Positions 25,309 through 33,853 of a stretch of DNA of 36,945 bases are shown here, one piece after another (within the stretch, counting starts at the first letter, position 1; the number at the start of each line of letters is the position of its first letter). The DNA is taken from positions 1 to 36,945 of the forward strand of contig JBGTCD010000109.1 of assembly GCA_041749015.1 (NCBI GenBank), given 5' to 3'. The position numbers and the translations under genes were made by a program. The notes under the pieces were generated by a model. That model made no database searches. It saw only the letters and a list, made by a program, of their open reading frames with translations, and was not told the DNA's origin. The DNA is from JBGTCD01 sp041749015 (GTDB lineage: Bacteria; Bacteroidota; Bacteroidia; Cytophagales; Cyclobacteriaceae).

Positions 25309-26675
25309 AGATCAGAAACAGGATATTGGTATATTTTTCAACGACGGTAATTGCCTTGACGGCGGTTTCCTTCACCATCATCTATATTCTTTTTTCTGAA
25401 TACCGTGAGGAGGAATTTCAGCAGCACCAGAATGAGAAGATCAAATACAATATTAAGCTCCTGGCAGAGTATAAAGAGCTGAGCGAAAAGCTTGCTGATA
25501 TCATGGATGAGCTGACCATCCATGATTTTTATGATGAGAAAATGCTTGTTTTTGATCAGGACAAACGACTGATTTTTTCCAGTATTGACGATCTGCCCAT
25601 TCCCAATTATCAGGAAATTTTGGAAGAGCTATCACCCAAAAAAAGGTGGTATGAGACCAAGGATGTGGATTACGATGTTATAGGCATCTATACAGAAAAT
25701 AATAATCAAAGCTATTATGCGATCAGTAAGGCTTATGATGCCTTTGGATACACCAAGCTAAATTTTCTAAGGAATGTCCTGGTGGGGATTTTTATTTTCA
25801 TCGTGATTTTTGTGGTCGCCATCTCCCAATTTCTTTCAGAAAAAATCTCCAACCCCATCACAAGGCTTACCAAAAACCTGAATCAATACGACTTAAGCAA
25901 TGATCATTCTCCAGAGCTTGAGACCAACACTTCCTCCTATGAGATCACCCAGCTTACCGAGCGTTTCAATGAATTACTTCGGAGGACCAATGAGGCATTT
26001 GCCTTTCAAAAACATACTGTACACCACATTTCACATCAATTAAAAACTCCGATTGCGGTGTTGGTATCAGAGCTCGAAAAAGCCCGTAATTGTGATAATA
26101 TCGATGATATCCGCTCTGAAATACAAGGTCAGATCATCAAGGCCCAATCTTTGGGCAGCATCATCGACGTACTGCTGGAAATATCCAAGATCGAATCAGG
26201 ACAGAAGATCAAAATGCAGCCCATTAGGATCGATGAGTTGATATTTGATGTCATTGAAGAGCTCAATATCATCCACCCTGATTTTGAATTTGAAGTGAAC
26301 TATGCGCCTGATGCCATCAATGAAAATAAGCTCATTATTGATCTTAACCCAATCTTAGTAAAGCAGGCGTTTCAAAATCTACTGACCAATTGCATCGCCT
26401 ACAGTAATAATGCTAAAGCCGAAATAGAAATTGACTGTACACAGGAAAAAATTCTAAAAATAAGGATCATTAATTCAGGTACCTCAATTGCAGAAACAGA
26501 GGAAAAATTTCTATTTGATCATTTCTTCAGAGGTGAAAACAGTAAGGGAAAATCCGGTTTTGGGCTTGGCCTGGTCTTAACCAAAAAAGTGATTGAGCTT
26601 AATGAAGCATCTATTTCTTATTCCAAGTCATCCAAAGGCCTCAATATCTTTGAGTTAAGGTTTAATATAAGTTAA
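25305..26675 (+). CDS. sensor histidine kinase
   Basis: A 456-aa membrane sensor kinase partnering the response regulator. TM1 about 8-30, extracytoplasmic sensor 31-156, TM2 157-175, a HAMP-like linker up to about 225, then the HisKA dimerisation helix with the H-box ISHQLKTPI (His244) and HATPase_c with N-box QNLLTNCIAYSNNA and G-box FGLGLVLTK. The sensor domain has no obvious Met/His metal-ligand cluster, so what it senses is open. Its stop codon (26673-26675) lies inside the left arm of a MITE-like palindrome, so the present C-terminus may have been set by that element's arrival. Confidence 0.94.
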   Translation: MKIRNRILVYFSTTVIALTAVSFTIIYILFSEYREEEFQQHQNEKIKYNIKLLAEYKELSEKLADIMDELTIHDFYDEKMLVFDQDKRLIFSSIDDLPIPNYQEILEELSPKKRWYETKDVDYDVIGIYTENNNQSYYAISKAYDAFGYTKLNFLRNVLVGIFIFIVIFVVAISQFLSEKISNPITRLTKNLNQYDLSNDHSPELETNTSSYEITQLTERFNELLRRTNEAFAFQKHTVHHISHQLKTPIAVLVSELEKARNCDNIDDIRSEIQGQIIKAQSLGSIIDVLLEISKIESGQKIKMQPIRIDELIFDVIEELNIIHPDFEFEVNYAPDAINENKLIIDLNPILVKQAFQNLLTNCIAYSNNAKAEIEIDCTQEKILKIRIINSGTSIAETEEKFLFDHFFRGENSKGKSGFGLGLVLTKKVIELNEASISYSKSSKGLNIFELRFNIS

Positions 26676-26856
26676 CTTGAGTTCGATTAATAAATAGGCA
26701 TAAATGCAACATGGTTTAGGTTTTGGCATAATAAAAAGAAAACTTTTCCAAAGTTTCCATATTTTATAGGATACATGACGCTCAAAACTGTTTATAATTT
26801 AACCAACATCAACTTTGGAAAAGTTATACTAGAAATTTAACTCGAACTCAGGTTAA
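26672..26856. mobile_element. MITE-like palindromic element between kinase and RND operon
   Basis: About 185 bp with two nested inverted repeats. Outer arms: TTAACTTGAGTTCGATTAA (26672-26690) and TTAACTCGAACTCAGGTTAA (26837-26856), complementary except for one mismatch and one indel. Inner arms: AACTTTTCCAAAGTT (26741-26755) and AACTTTGGAAAAGTT (26811-26825), exact complements. No open reading frame inside. The left arm contains the stop codon of the kinase gene. No clear target-site duplication was seen, and family unknown. Confidence 0.6.
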
Positions 26857-26913
26857 TTTAAGTTAAAATTTATTCCCTTTAAGGTTTTTTTAAGGTTATC
26901 CTGGCGAATTTTG
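26857..26913 (+). promoter_or_regulatory. direct-repeat operator and promoter of the RND operon
   Basis: TTTAAGGTT occurs at 26878-26886 and again at 26889-26897, 11 bp apart, the spacing used by OmpR-family regulators on one face of DNA. A related TTTAAGTT lies 21 bp upstream at 26857-26864. GAATTTTG at 26906-26913 fits the -7 box TAnnTTTG except for its first base. No TTTG -33 element is present, as expected for an activated promoter. Regulation by the response regulator at 24622 is inferred from position. Confidence 0.6.
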
Positions 26914-26938
26914 CAGGCTGAAAAAGTGCCTGTAATAC

Positions 26939-28243
26939 ATGAACATCTGCTGCCGATCATTTTTTATTCTCCTTTCCTTTTTTCCTATATCGGCTCAGGG
27001 TCAGGATACGTTGCGTTTATCCCGACAGGAATGTGAAACCATCTTTTTAAAAGAAAATCTGCTCCTCATGGCGGAGTGCCTGGAGGTGCCTAAAGCCGAG
27101 GCACTGGTGGCGCAAGCCAGGCTTTGGCCTAATCCAACCCTTGAAATTGAGGAAGTCAATCTTTGGGCTACTCAAAGACAACTTAGCGTGTTTGGTGAGG
27201 AACTGCAGGGGTTTGGAGGGGGAGATTTTGGTAGAAATCAGCAGTTTGGCGCTTCTATTGAACAGTTGATTCTGACGGCAGGGAAACGAAAAAAGCTGGT
27301 GGCTGTGGAGCAGGTAGCAGCAGATCAGGCAAAGGAATACCTGGAAGACCTGCTGCGCAACCTAAAGGTAGAATTCCGCAATAACCTCACCGAATTGCAG
27401 TTCCTGCAGTTCAGTAAGGTGGTGTATGAAGAGCAATTAAATGCCATTCGCAACCTTGCCCGGGCTTTTGAGCGGCAGGTAGAATTGGGGAATATTCCCA
27501 AAGGAGAGTATATCCGTTTGAGGGCTCTCGAATTGGAATTTTTCAGAACTATTAATGAAATCAATAAAGAAATCAATGCAGTACAAATGGAGCTTAGACT
27601 CCTGATGCGGTTGCCGGCTCAAACCAGGGTGGTATTGACCGATGAAGGCTACCAAAAGGATTTGGAACGCCTTAGACTTTTATCGCTTCCTGCACTCCTG
27701 GATACCTCTGAAGTGATCAGGCCCGACCTCAAGATAGCCAGGCTTGATCAGAAATACTTCAGCCATCTCCATGCCTACCAAAGGGCTCAGCGCACTCCAA
27801 ACCTCACTTTTAAAGGGGCTTATGACCGTGGTGGTAATTTCATGTACAATTTTGTTGGCTTCGGGGTAGCATTAGACCTCCCGGTTTTTGATCGCAATCA
27901 GGGCAATATCCAATACGCACAAATCGGTATGGAGCAATCAAGGTTAAGGTATGAGCAGACTGCGCTCCATGTGGAGAATGATATTGCTTTGGCCTTTGAA
28001 AACCTTTCAGCCTCCGTGCAATTTTTTGAAAGCATAGAGCCAGGATATGAAGCCACTCTGGACGAGCTGCTCCGCAGTTATACTAAGAATTTTACAGAGC
28101 GCAACATCAGCCTGATTGAATTTATAGACTTTCTGGAATCCTACCTGGAGAATAAAAATATCATCCTGGAGGCTGGTAAGGAGGTCAATCAAAAGGCTGA
28201 GGAGCTGAATTTTGCAGTGGGTATCGATGTCATTAAAAACTGA
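26939..28243 (+). CDS. TolC-like outer membrane channel of RND efflux system
   Basis: A 434-aa outer membrane efflux protein (OEP/CusC-CzcC type), forming the exit duct of the tripartite pump. Signal peptide about 1-22 (ILLSFFPISAQGQ). The mature chain holds the TolC pattern: the opening ARLWPNPTLEIEE, long helices VQLGNIPKGEYIRLRA and a second repeat TPNLTFKGAYDRGGN with GFGVALDLPVFDRNQGNI at the barrel. It is the first gene of the three-gene operon; the next gene starts 11 nt after its stop. Confidence 0.9.
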   Translation: MNICCRSFFILLSFFPISAQGQDTLRLSRQECETIFLKENLLLMAECLEVPKAEALVAQARLWPNPTLEIEEVNLWATQRQLSVFGEELQGFGGGDFGRNQQFGASIEQLILTAGKRKKLVAVEQVAADQAKEYLEDLLRNLKVEFRNNLTELQFLQFSKVVYEEQLNAIRNLARAFERQVELGNIPKGEYIRLRALELEFFRTINEINKEINAVQMELRLLMRLPAQTRVVLTDEGYQKDLERLRLLSLPALLDTSEVIRPDLKIARLDQKYFSHLHAYQRAQRTPNLTFKGAYDRGGNFMYNFVGFGVALDLPVFDRNQGNIQYAQIGMEQSRLRYEQTALHVENDIALAFENLSASVQFFESIEPGYEATLDELLRSYTKNFTERNISLIEFIDFLESYLENKNIILEAGKEVNQKAEELNFAVGIDVIKN

Positions 28244-28253
28244 ATCAAGATCA

Positions 28254-29366
28254 ATGAATAAACTGTTAATTAAATCAAATTGGACCTGCTGCCTGGTAAT
28301 AGGATTATTGCTTTTTGGTTGCGGCAATTCTGAAAATCAGGAGGCAGAAACAGATTCAGAGAATTTCTGTCTTGATGAGAAGTTCAAATCCAATATTGAA
28401 TTTGTTAAGCCGGTCAAACAACAGGTAACAGGGGGTATTCACCTTACCGGATCGGTAGAATCAAATCCTGACAGGGTTATTCATTTTGTGAGTCTGGTTG
28501 GGGGTATTATTTCCAAAACTCATTTCTCTTTAGGAGATCATGTGACCAAAGGGCAGCTTTTGGCTGAATTGAGAAGTACCGAACTATCGGAATTACAATC
28601 CCAGTCCAAAACCCTGGCTTCTCAGATTAGGGTAGCTGAAAACAGGCTTCAGGCAGTGCAGGTAATGTTTGAAGATGGCATTTCTTCACAACGTGAACTC
28701 CTGGAAATAAAAAGTGACCTGGAGATTTTAAAGGCAGAGCAGGAAAAGGTTTTGACCAATTTGACCTTATTCAGTGCCAGTGCGGAAAAGGGTGTATTTC
28801 AGATCAAAGCCCCTGCCTCCGGCATCATCACCTCAAAAAACATTACCGGAGGGATGCAGATTTCTGCAGAGGGGGAGGCCTTATTTACTATTTCTGATCT
28901 ATCTGAAGTTTGGGTCATGGTCAACATATATGCCTCAAATGTGAGAAATGTCGAAATTGGTATGGATGTCAACATCCATACGCTTTCATATCATGGGGAG
29001 GTATTTAAAGGGCAAATCGAGGCCCTCTCACAAGTGCTGGATGCGGAAGCCAGGGTGCTTAAGGCCAGAGTAGTACTGCCCAATGAAAACCTAAAGCTCA
29101 AACCCGGCATGTTTGTGGATGTCATGGCGATAAAGGAAACCAGTATTGAAGCCCTTAAAGTCCCCACCAATTGTCTCGTTTTTGTTGACAATCAAAATTT
29201 CCTGGTTATCTATAGAGATGATTGTGATCTGGAGGTACGGAAGATAAAACTCATCAGCATGAGCAATGGCCATAGCTATGTTTCGGAGGGACTGGAGGAG
29301 TCCGAGATGGTGGTTTCAAAAAATCAGTTGCTCATTTTAGAACAAATACAGAACTTCCAAAACTAA
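28254..29366 (+). CDS. RND periplasmic adaptor (HlyD/CusB-like), lipoprotein
   Basis: A 370-aa membrane-fusion protein joining pump and channel. I chose the ATG at 28254; the frame is open from 28212, inside the tolC-like gene. The N-terminus LLIKSNWTCCLVIGLLLFGC gives a lipobox with Cys23. Next come a barrel-sandwich hybrid half (GGIISKTHFSLGDHVTKGQLLAEL), an alpha-hairpin (about 105-165), the second lipoyl half (FQIKAPASGIITSKNITGG) and beta-barrel and membrane-proximal domains. No Met or His cluster like the CusB metal site is apparent. It lies 7 nt before the pump gene. Confidence 0.9.
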   Translation: MNKLLIKSNWTCCLVIGLLLFGCGNSENQEAETDSENFCLDEKFKSNIEFVKPVKQQVTGGIHLTGSVESNPDRVIHFVSLVGGIISKTHFSLGDHVTKGQLLAELRSTELSELQSQSKTLASQIRVAENRLQAVQVMFEDGISSQRELLEIKSDLEILKAEQEKVLTNLTLFSASAEKGVFQIKAPASGIITSKNITGGMQISAEGEALFTISDLSEVWVMVNIYASNVRNVEIGMDVNIHTLSYHGEVFKGQIEALSQVLDAEARVLKARVVLPNENLKLKPGMFVDVMAIKETSIEALKVPTNCLVFVDNQNFLVIYRDDCDLEVRKIKLISMSNGHSYVSEGLEESEMVVSKNQLLILEQIQNFQN

Positions 29367-29373
29367 GAGGCCA

Positions 29374-32300
29374 ATGCAAAAATTTGTTCTGGGTGTTGTA
29401 GCCTTTTCTTTAAGAAATTCTCTCATAATATTTTTTCTTACTGCTTTATTGGTGGTGGCAGGGGTATTAAGCTATATCAATACCCCCATAGAGGCCTTTC
29501 CTGATGTGACCAATACCCGTGCCCGAGTGATCACCCAGTGGCCGGGCCGCAGTGCTGAGGAGGTAGAGAAGTTTGTGACCCTACCCATCATGAAGGCCGT
29601 CAATACCATTCCCAAAAAGGCTCAGGTCCGCTCTATTTCCTTGTTTGGACTCTCAGTGGTTACGGTAATTTTTGACGATGATGTGGATGACTTTTATGCC
29701 CAGCAATATGCTGCTAACAGGCTTCAGGGTGTCGACTTGCCAGACGGTGCTGATGCTGATATTGAGCCTCCATACGGTGCTACCGGAGAGATTTTTCGCT
29801 ATGTGATCAAAAGTGACCGGCCGATCAAGGAGCTCACAGCCATTCAGGATTGGGTCATTGAGCGGGAGCTGGTATCGGTCTCCGGTGTTGCAGACGTGGT
29901 CAGTTTTGGTGGTGAGGAAAAAATCTACGAAATAAAAATCAACCCTACAGAGCTGGCCAATTATGATCTTTCACCATTGGAGGTATTTGAGGCAGTTTCC
30001 AAAAGCAATATTAATGTAGGCGGTGACGTGATTGAGCGGGGCAGCCAGGCCTATGTAGTGCGGGGTGTGGGCCTGTTGGAGAGCATAGAAGACATAGAAA
30101 ATATTCTGATTGAGGTTCGGGGCACCACCCCCATATTGATCAAGCATGTGGCTCAGGTGAACGTATCTGCCAAACCCAGGCTGGGGCAGGTTGGATTACA
30201 GGATGATGATGACCTGGTGCAGGGCATTGTGATCATGCTCAGAGGGGAAAATCCCAGTGATGTCATTGCCCGGCTTAAGGATAAAATTACGGAACTGAAC
30301 GAAAGGATTTTACCGAAGGATATTAAGATGGTGCCCTTTATTGACCGCACAGAATTGGTCAATTCTACAGTGGCTACCGTGAGCAAAAACCTGATTGAAG
30401 GGATTATTTTTGTTTCCATCATTGTGTTTGTATTTCTGTTTAATTGGCGCACTACGGTTATAGTGGCATCCGTGATACCACTTTCGTTTCTATTTGCGCT
30501 CACGATGCTGCGCATACAGGGATTACCTGCCAATCTCATTTCCATGGGGGCCATTGATTTTGGGCTTTTACTGGAGGGCACCCTGGTAATTGTTGAGACG
30601 GTTTTTGTGGCCATGGAGAAAAAGGCCCACCATCTTGGTATGGCTAAATTCAACCGGATCAGCAAAATGGGGCTGATAAAAAAGAGCGCGGGTTCGGTAG
30701 CCACTTATATCGTTTTTGCGCAGATCATCCTGATCGTGGCATTGCTGCCCATTTTTTCCTTTCAGAAGGTAGAGGGTAAAATGTTTTCTCCCTTGGCATA
30801 TACCCTCGGATATGCTTTGCTGGGCTCTTTGATAATGAGCATTACCTATGTGCCTGCCATGATTAAGGTGCTGCTGAAAAAGAATATTGTAGAAAGGGAA
30901 AACTTCATTTCCCGGTTTTTTAAAGTCTATCTTTTCAGGATGTTCCTATGGAGCAACCGCCGAAGGAAGTTTACGGTGATGGGATTCGTAGCCATACTCA
31001 CACTATGCACGGTGAGTTTCTTTTATTATGGCACAGAGTTCATCCCAAAGCTTAACGAAGGGGCATTGTATGTAAGGGCGACCCTCCCCAACAGTGTCAA
31101 TATTGAGGAATCGACCCGACTGGCCCGTGAGATGAAAGCGAAAATCCGTGAATTTAAAGAGGTGCAGTTTGTGCTCAATCAGGTAGGGCGCCCCAATGAC
31201 GGAACCGATCCCACCGGGTTTTTTAATATTGAATTTCACATCCAGTTGCACTCAGAACGTTCCTGGCAACGCAAAATCAGTAAGAATGATCTCGTAGAGG
31301 AGATTCGACAAACCCTTCAAACTTACCCCGGGATCGTGTTTGGTTTCAGCCAACCCATACAGGATAATGTGGAGGAATACGTGGCAGGAGTCAAGAGCTC
31401 CCTGGTAGTGAAGATCTTTGGTGAAGACTTATTTGAGCTCGAAAAATATGCGGATCAGGTGGCGAATAGCATCAGGGATGTGCGCGGTATAGAGGACCTC
31501 AATGTGTACAGGAATATTGGTCTGCCTGAGCTGAGAATCAAGCTTGAAGAAAGCAGGATGGGTAAGTATGGGGTAGCCATGGCAGATGCCCAGGCAGTAA
31601 TTGAAATGGCCATTGGTGGCAGGGCTGCCACTATTTTTTATGAAGAGGAAAGGATGTTTGATGTGCGGATTCGATTCCAAAAGGAATACCGGGATAACCA
31701 GGAAAAAATTGCTGAAATTCTCATTCCTACCATGACCGGTAAAAAGGTCCCCTTGCGGGAGATAGCCGTCATCAGCTTTATCACAGGGCCTACGTTCATC
31801 TACCGGGAGGGCAGCAGCAGATACATTGCTGTAGGGTTTAGTATTGAAGGCAGGGACCTGGGAAGCACTATTGCTGAAGCGAAAGAAAAGGTGGCCCGTG
31901 AGGTGGACCTGCCTAATGAAAATCGCATGGAATGGGCAGGGGAGTTTGAGAGTAAGGAAAGGGCCAGCAAACAATTAGCAGTGATTGTGCCTGCGGTGCT
32001 GCTGCTAATCCTGTTTTTGCTGTACTTCAACTTTGGGACCATCAAAGATACCCTCATTGCGGCCAGTACCATTCCTTATGCCTTCATTGGTGGGTTCTTT
32101 TCTTTGTGGGTTACCCAGACCATTTTTGGTATTTCAGCTGGCATAGGTTTCATCATTCTCTTTGGGGTGAATACCATCAATAGCATTATCCTTATTGCAG
32201 AGATGAGAAAAAATCTAAGGAGAATGGATTTGCCCGAAGCCGTATCCTCAGGGGTCCACAGCCGGATACGCCCTATCGTCATGATTGCGCTGATGGGTTC

Positions 32301-32478
32301 TATGGGTTTGCTACCTGCTGCCCTTTCAACCGGTATGGGCTCTGAGATACAAAAACCCCTTGCCATCATGATCGTAGGAGGGCTATTGATTTGTATGATT
32401 TTGTCATTGACGGTATTGCCACAGGTATTTTATATGGCCTACCGGAAGTCATCCAAAGATCCAAACCCACCTTCCTAG
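29374..32478 (+). CDS. heavy-metal-type RND pump (CusA/CzcA family)
   Basis: A 1034-aa inner membrane proton-driven pump of the HME-RND family. Twelve transmembrane helices with two large periplasmic loops. N-terminal signature TPIEAFPDVTNTRARVITQWPGRSAEEVEKFVTLPI is typical of CzcA/CusA. The TM4 proton-relay motif reads GAIDFGLLLEGTLVIVE, with Asp395, Glu401 and Glu408 where CzcA has Asp, Asp and Glu. This fits a divalent-cation HME pump more than the Cu/Ag CusA type, whose TM4 lacks the first Asp. The pump is the third gene of the operon. Its 3' end is followed at once by a palindromic repeat element. Confidence 0.92.
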   Translation: MQKFVLGVVAFSLRNSLIIFFLTALLVVAGVLSYINTPIEAFPDVTNTRARVITQWPGRSAEEVEKFVTLPIMKAVNTIPKKAQVRSISLFGLSVVTVIFDDDVDDFYAQQYAANRLQGVDLPDGADADIEPPYGATGEIFRYVIKSDRPIKELTAIQDWVIERELVSVSGVADVVSFGGEEKIYEIKINPTELANYDLSPLEVFEAVSKSNINVGGDVIERGSQAYVVRGVGLLESIEDIENILIEVRGTTPILIKHVAQVNVSAKPRLGQVGLQDDDDLVQGIVIMLRGENPSDVIARLKDKITELNERILPKDIKMVPFIDRTELVNSTVATVSKNLIEGIIFVSIIVFVFLFNWRTTVIVASVIPLSFLFALTMLRIQGLPANLISMGAIDFGLLLEGTLVIVETVFVAMEKKAHHLGMAKFNRISKMGLIKKSAGSVATYIVFAQIILIVALLPIFSFQKVEGKMFSPLAYTLGYALLGSLIMSITYVPAMIKVLLKKNIVERENFISRFFKVYLFRMFLWSNRRRKFTVMGFVAILTLCTVSFFYYGTEFIPKLNEGALYVRATLPNSVNIEESTRLAREMKAKIREFKEVQFVLNQVGRPNDGTDPTGFFNIEFHIQLHSERSWQRKISKNDLVEEIRQTLQTYPGIVFGFSQPIQDNVEEYVAGVKSSLVVKIFGEDLFELEKYADQVANSIRDVRGIEDLNVYRNIGLPELRIKLEESRMGKYGVAMADAQAVIEMAIGGRAATIFYEEERMFDVRIRFQKEYRDNQEKIAEILIPTMTGKKVPLREIAVISFITGPTFIYREGSSRYIAVGFSIEGRDLGSTIAEAKEKVAREVDLPNENRMEWAGEFESKERASKQLAVIVPAVLLLILFLLYFNFGTIKDTLIAASTIPYAFIGGFFSLWVTQTIFGISAGIGFIILFGVNTINSIILIAEMRKNLRRMDLPEAVSSGVHSRIRPIVMIALMGSMGLLPAALSTGMGSEIQKPLAIMIVGGLLICMILSLTVLPQVFYMAYRKSSKDPNPPS

Positions 32479-32480
32479 GA

Positions 32481-32682
32481 ACAACCCGCCGGTCGACCTG
32501 CCTAGACAACGCCTTGGTTCGTGTCCCCACGAACCATTACCTACACCTCTCGCGCTTTTGCAAAGCGTGCGATTCCCAGTCTGTAAAATTCCGGGGCTAT
32601 TTGTATATTTACTTGAGCAATTTATCTACCGGAGCACAGCTAAGGCAGGTTCGTGGAGACACGAACCTGGGCGGTTGGGAAT
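32481..32682. repeat. composite palindromic repeat element
   Basis: Starts 3 nt after the pump stop. It contains two hairpins of the same family: GGTTCGTG-TCCC-CACGAACC (32516-32535) and GGTTCGTG-GAGA-CACGAACC (32648-32667). Flanking them are inverted arms ACCTGCCTAG (near 32496) and CTAAGGCAGGT (near 32639). A third hairpin TCGCGCTTTTGCAAAGCGTGCGA is at about 32549-32572. The 24-bp unit TCGCGCTTTT-n-CAAA-n-CGTGCGAT recurs at 33078-33101. No gene inside. Confidence 0.7.
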
Positions 32683-32698
32683 AAATATTTCAATAGTG

Positions 32699-33064
32699 AT
32701 GACTTTTTTTGATTATATTTTTTACAGGATATATTTTTTTTACAAAAGAAGAGGAGATGATACTGCGGTAAATGCTGGGTCAATAATTCTAGCATTAATG
32801 CAGCTTTTTACATGTTTAATAATTATTGGAATTTTAAAGCAAGGTTTTAATTTTTACGCATTTACTTCAAAATACCAAATCCTATTTATCGCTTTACCAA
32901 TAATGATATTTAATTGGTACCGGTATGAGAAAAACCTAGAAATTGAGAAGCTAATTGAAAAGTGGGGCAAAGAGTCTCGAAAGAAAGTAGTAATTATTGA
33001 GGCTTTATTACTTCTATATCTTTTAATTTCTTTTGGAATTATTTTAGTTCTAGTATTATGGTAA
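32699..33064 (+). CDS. small membrane protein of unknown function
   Basis: A 121-aa protein with three hydrophobic segments (about 27-48, 58-71 and 98-118) and a short charged loop (YEKNLEIEKLIEKWGKESRKK). I chose the ATG at 32699; the frame is open from 32558, but those codons are repeat sequence. The family is not recognised. The gene is AT-rich compared with the pump gene and sits between two groups of palindromic repeats. Confidence 0.6.
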   Translation: MTFFDYIFYRIYFFYKRRGDDTAVNAGSIILALMQLFTCLIIIGILKQGFNFYAFTSKYQILFIALPIMIFNWYRYEKNLEIEKLIEKWGKESRKKVVIIEALLLLYLLISFGIILVLVLW

Positions 33065-33077
33065 TGGTATTCCCCTT

Positions 33078-33318
33078 TCGCGCTTTTACAAAACGTGCGA
33101 TCCTATGGAGCATTTACAATTGTTAGTTGGGGTCGTAGCGTGACGCTACGACCAGTTCCCAGTATTGTGGAGCCGGAGGATTAGCTTCCGCTGATCCCTA
33201 CCTAACCAAAAGTCAAAATCAAAACGGTCAACCTGCGGTTGTAAGCCTGATTTTACTCGGAAACCTGAAAGCAAGCTTTCGGTTCCCTCGTTCATCAGGC
33301 TTTATACCATTTTGATTT
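33078..33318. repeat. cluster of hairpins downstream of ssrA
   Basis: In order: TCGCGCTTTTACAAAACGTGCGAT (33078-33101), a second copy of the unit at 32549. GGTCGTAGCG-TGA-CGCTACGACC (33131-33153), a perfect 10-bp stem. A 100-bp nested structure with outer arms AAATCAAAACGGT (33216-33228) / ACCATTTTGATTT (33306-33318) and inner arms AAGCCTGA (33243-33250) / TCAGGCTT (33295-33302). The last is next to the 3' end of the tmRNA and may act in its termination. Confidence 0.65.
33163..33179. repeat. 17-bp direct repeat of the tmRNA 3' end
   Basis: TATTGTGGAGCCGGAGG here equals 33318-33334, which spans the tmRNA acceptor end. The copies are 155 bp apart. tmRNA 3' ends are known integration sites, so this may be an att remnant, but no integrase gene is near. 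Confidence 0.45.
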
Positions 33319-33322
33319 ATTG

Positions 33323-33722
33323 TGGAGCCGGAGGGATTCGAACCCTCGTCCAGATAAGGCAATTATATACCTTCTACATGTTTAGTTGCCGATTGGGTTT
33401 TCGACCTTTGGCTGGTGGGCAACACACCTACCTCAGGCTTATCAGCTTTGGGTTTCGCCTTTCTTTAACTGAATCGGAGAGGCTAGTCCTACCATTTCGA
33501 CACTCCTTGATCAGCGCCGGCAAGACGGGGCCCTGAGGAATGTGGCCGGATTCCGATGTTTTCGGATTCCTTTAAGCAAATCTCAGAACTGGTCTAAGAT
33601 TAGGCAGCCATGGCGTAGTTATTTTCGCCATTTGTGTTTTGAATGCATTGATTGCGGATGTACACTCATCACCCGACATGCGGATATACCATTGTTCCTT
33701 ACTGTCAAAACCGGTCGGCCCC
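33323..33722 (-). ncRNA. ssrA: transfer-messenger RNA (tmRNA)
   Basis: About 400 nt, minus strand. The 5' end GGGGCCGACCGGTTTTGACAG at 33722 and the 3' end ...GGGTTCGAATCCCTCCGGCTCCA at 33323 form the tRNA-like acceptor stem: GGGGCCG pairs with CGGCTCC with one G-U, and the T-loop GGTTCGAATCC is intact. The CCA end is not fully encoded (ACA). The tag reading frame lies at 33600-33629, GGC to TAA, giving GENNYAMAA; the usual Bacteroidota tag is GENNYALAA. tmRNA with SmpB rescues stalled ribosomes and marks the peptide for proteolysis. Its -7 box may be TATCTTTG (minus strand, 33755-33762), leaving about 30 nt of leader. Confidence 0.96.
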
Positions 33723-33754
33723 GTTCAGGCTGTCCTTGATATTGTATTTCCATA

Positions 33755-33762
33755 CAAAGATA
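33755..33762 (-). promoter_or_regulatory. probable ssrA promoter -7 box
   Basis: On the minus strand TATCTTTG matches TAnnTTTG, 32 nt upstream of the mature tmRNA 5' end; the leader would be removed by RNase P. No clear -33 box. Confidence 0.5.
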
Positions 33763-33799
33763 AGGGTAATTTAGTTCTATACATCTATGATCTGGATCA

Positions 33800-33830
33800 T
33801 TGGGTTCGCAAAAACAATGCCCTACCTTTG
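33800..33830 (+). promoter_or_regulatory. promoter of the DUF481-like gene
   Basis: TTGG at 33800-33803 and TACCTTTG at 33823-33830, 19 bp apart, match the Bacteroidota -33/-7 pattern. The start site would be near 33837, supporting starts at 33848 or 33854 and not the longer frame from 33800. Confidence 0.6.
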
Positions 33831-33853
33831 TGCCAGGCCAAATATTTATGCTC

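Noticed and set aside
30153..30704. 183-codon minus-strand open frame and similar ones over the RND pump
   Set aside because: They are antisense to conserved pump sequence.
33312..33536. Plus-strand open frame starting CGAGGIRTL
   Set aside because: It is antisense to the tmRNA; the GAGGIRTL peptide is the well-known false translation of tRNA-like 3' ends.
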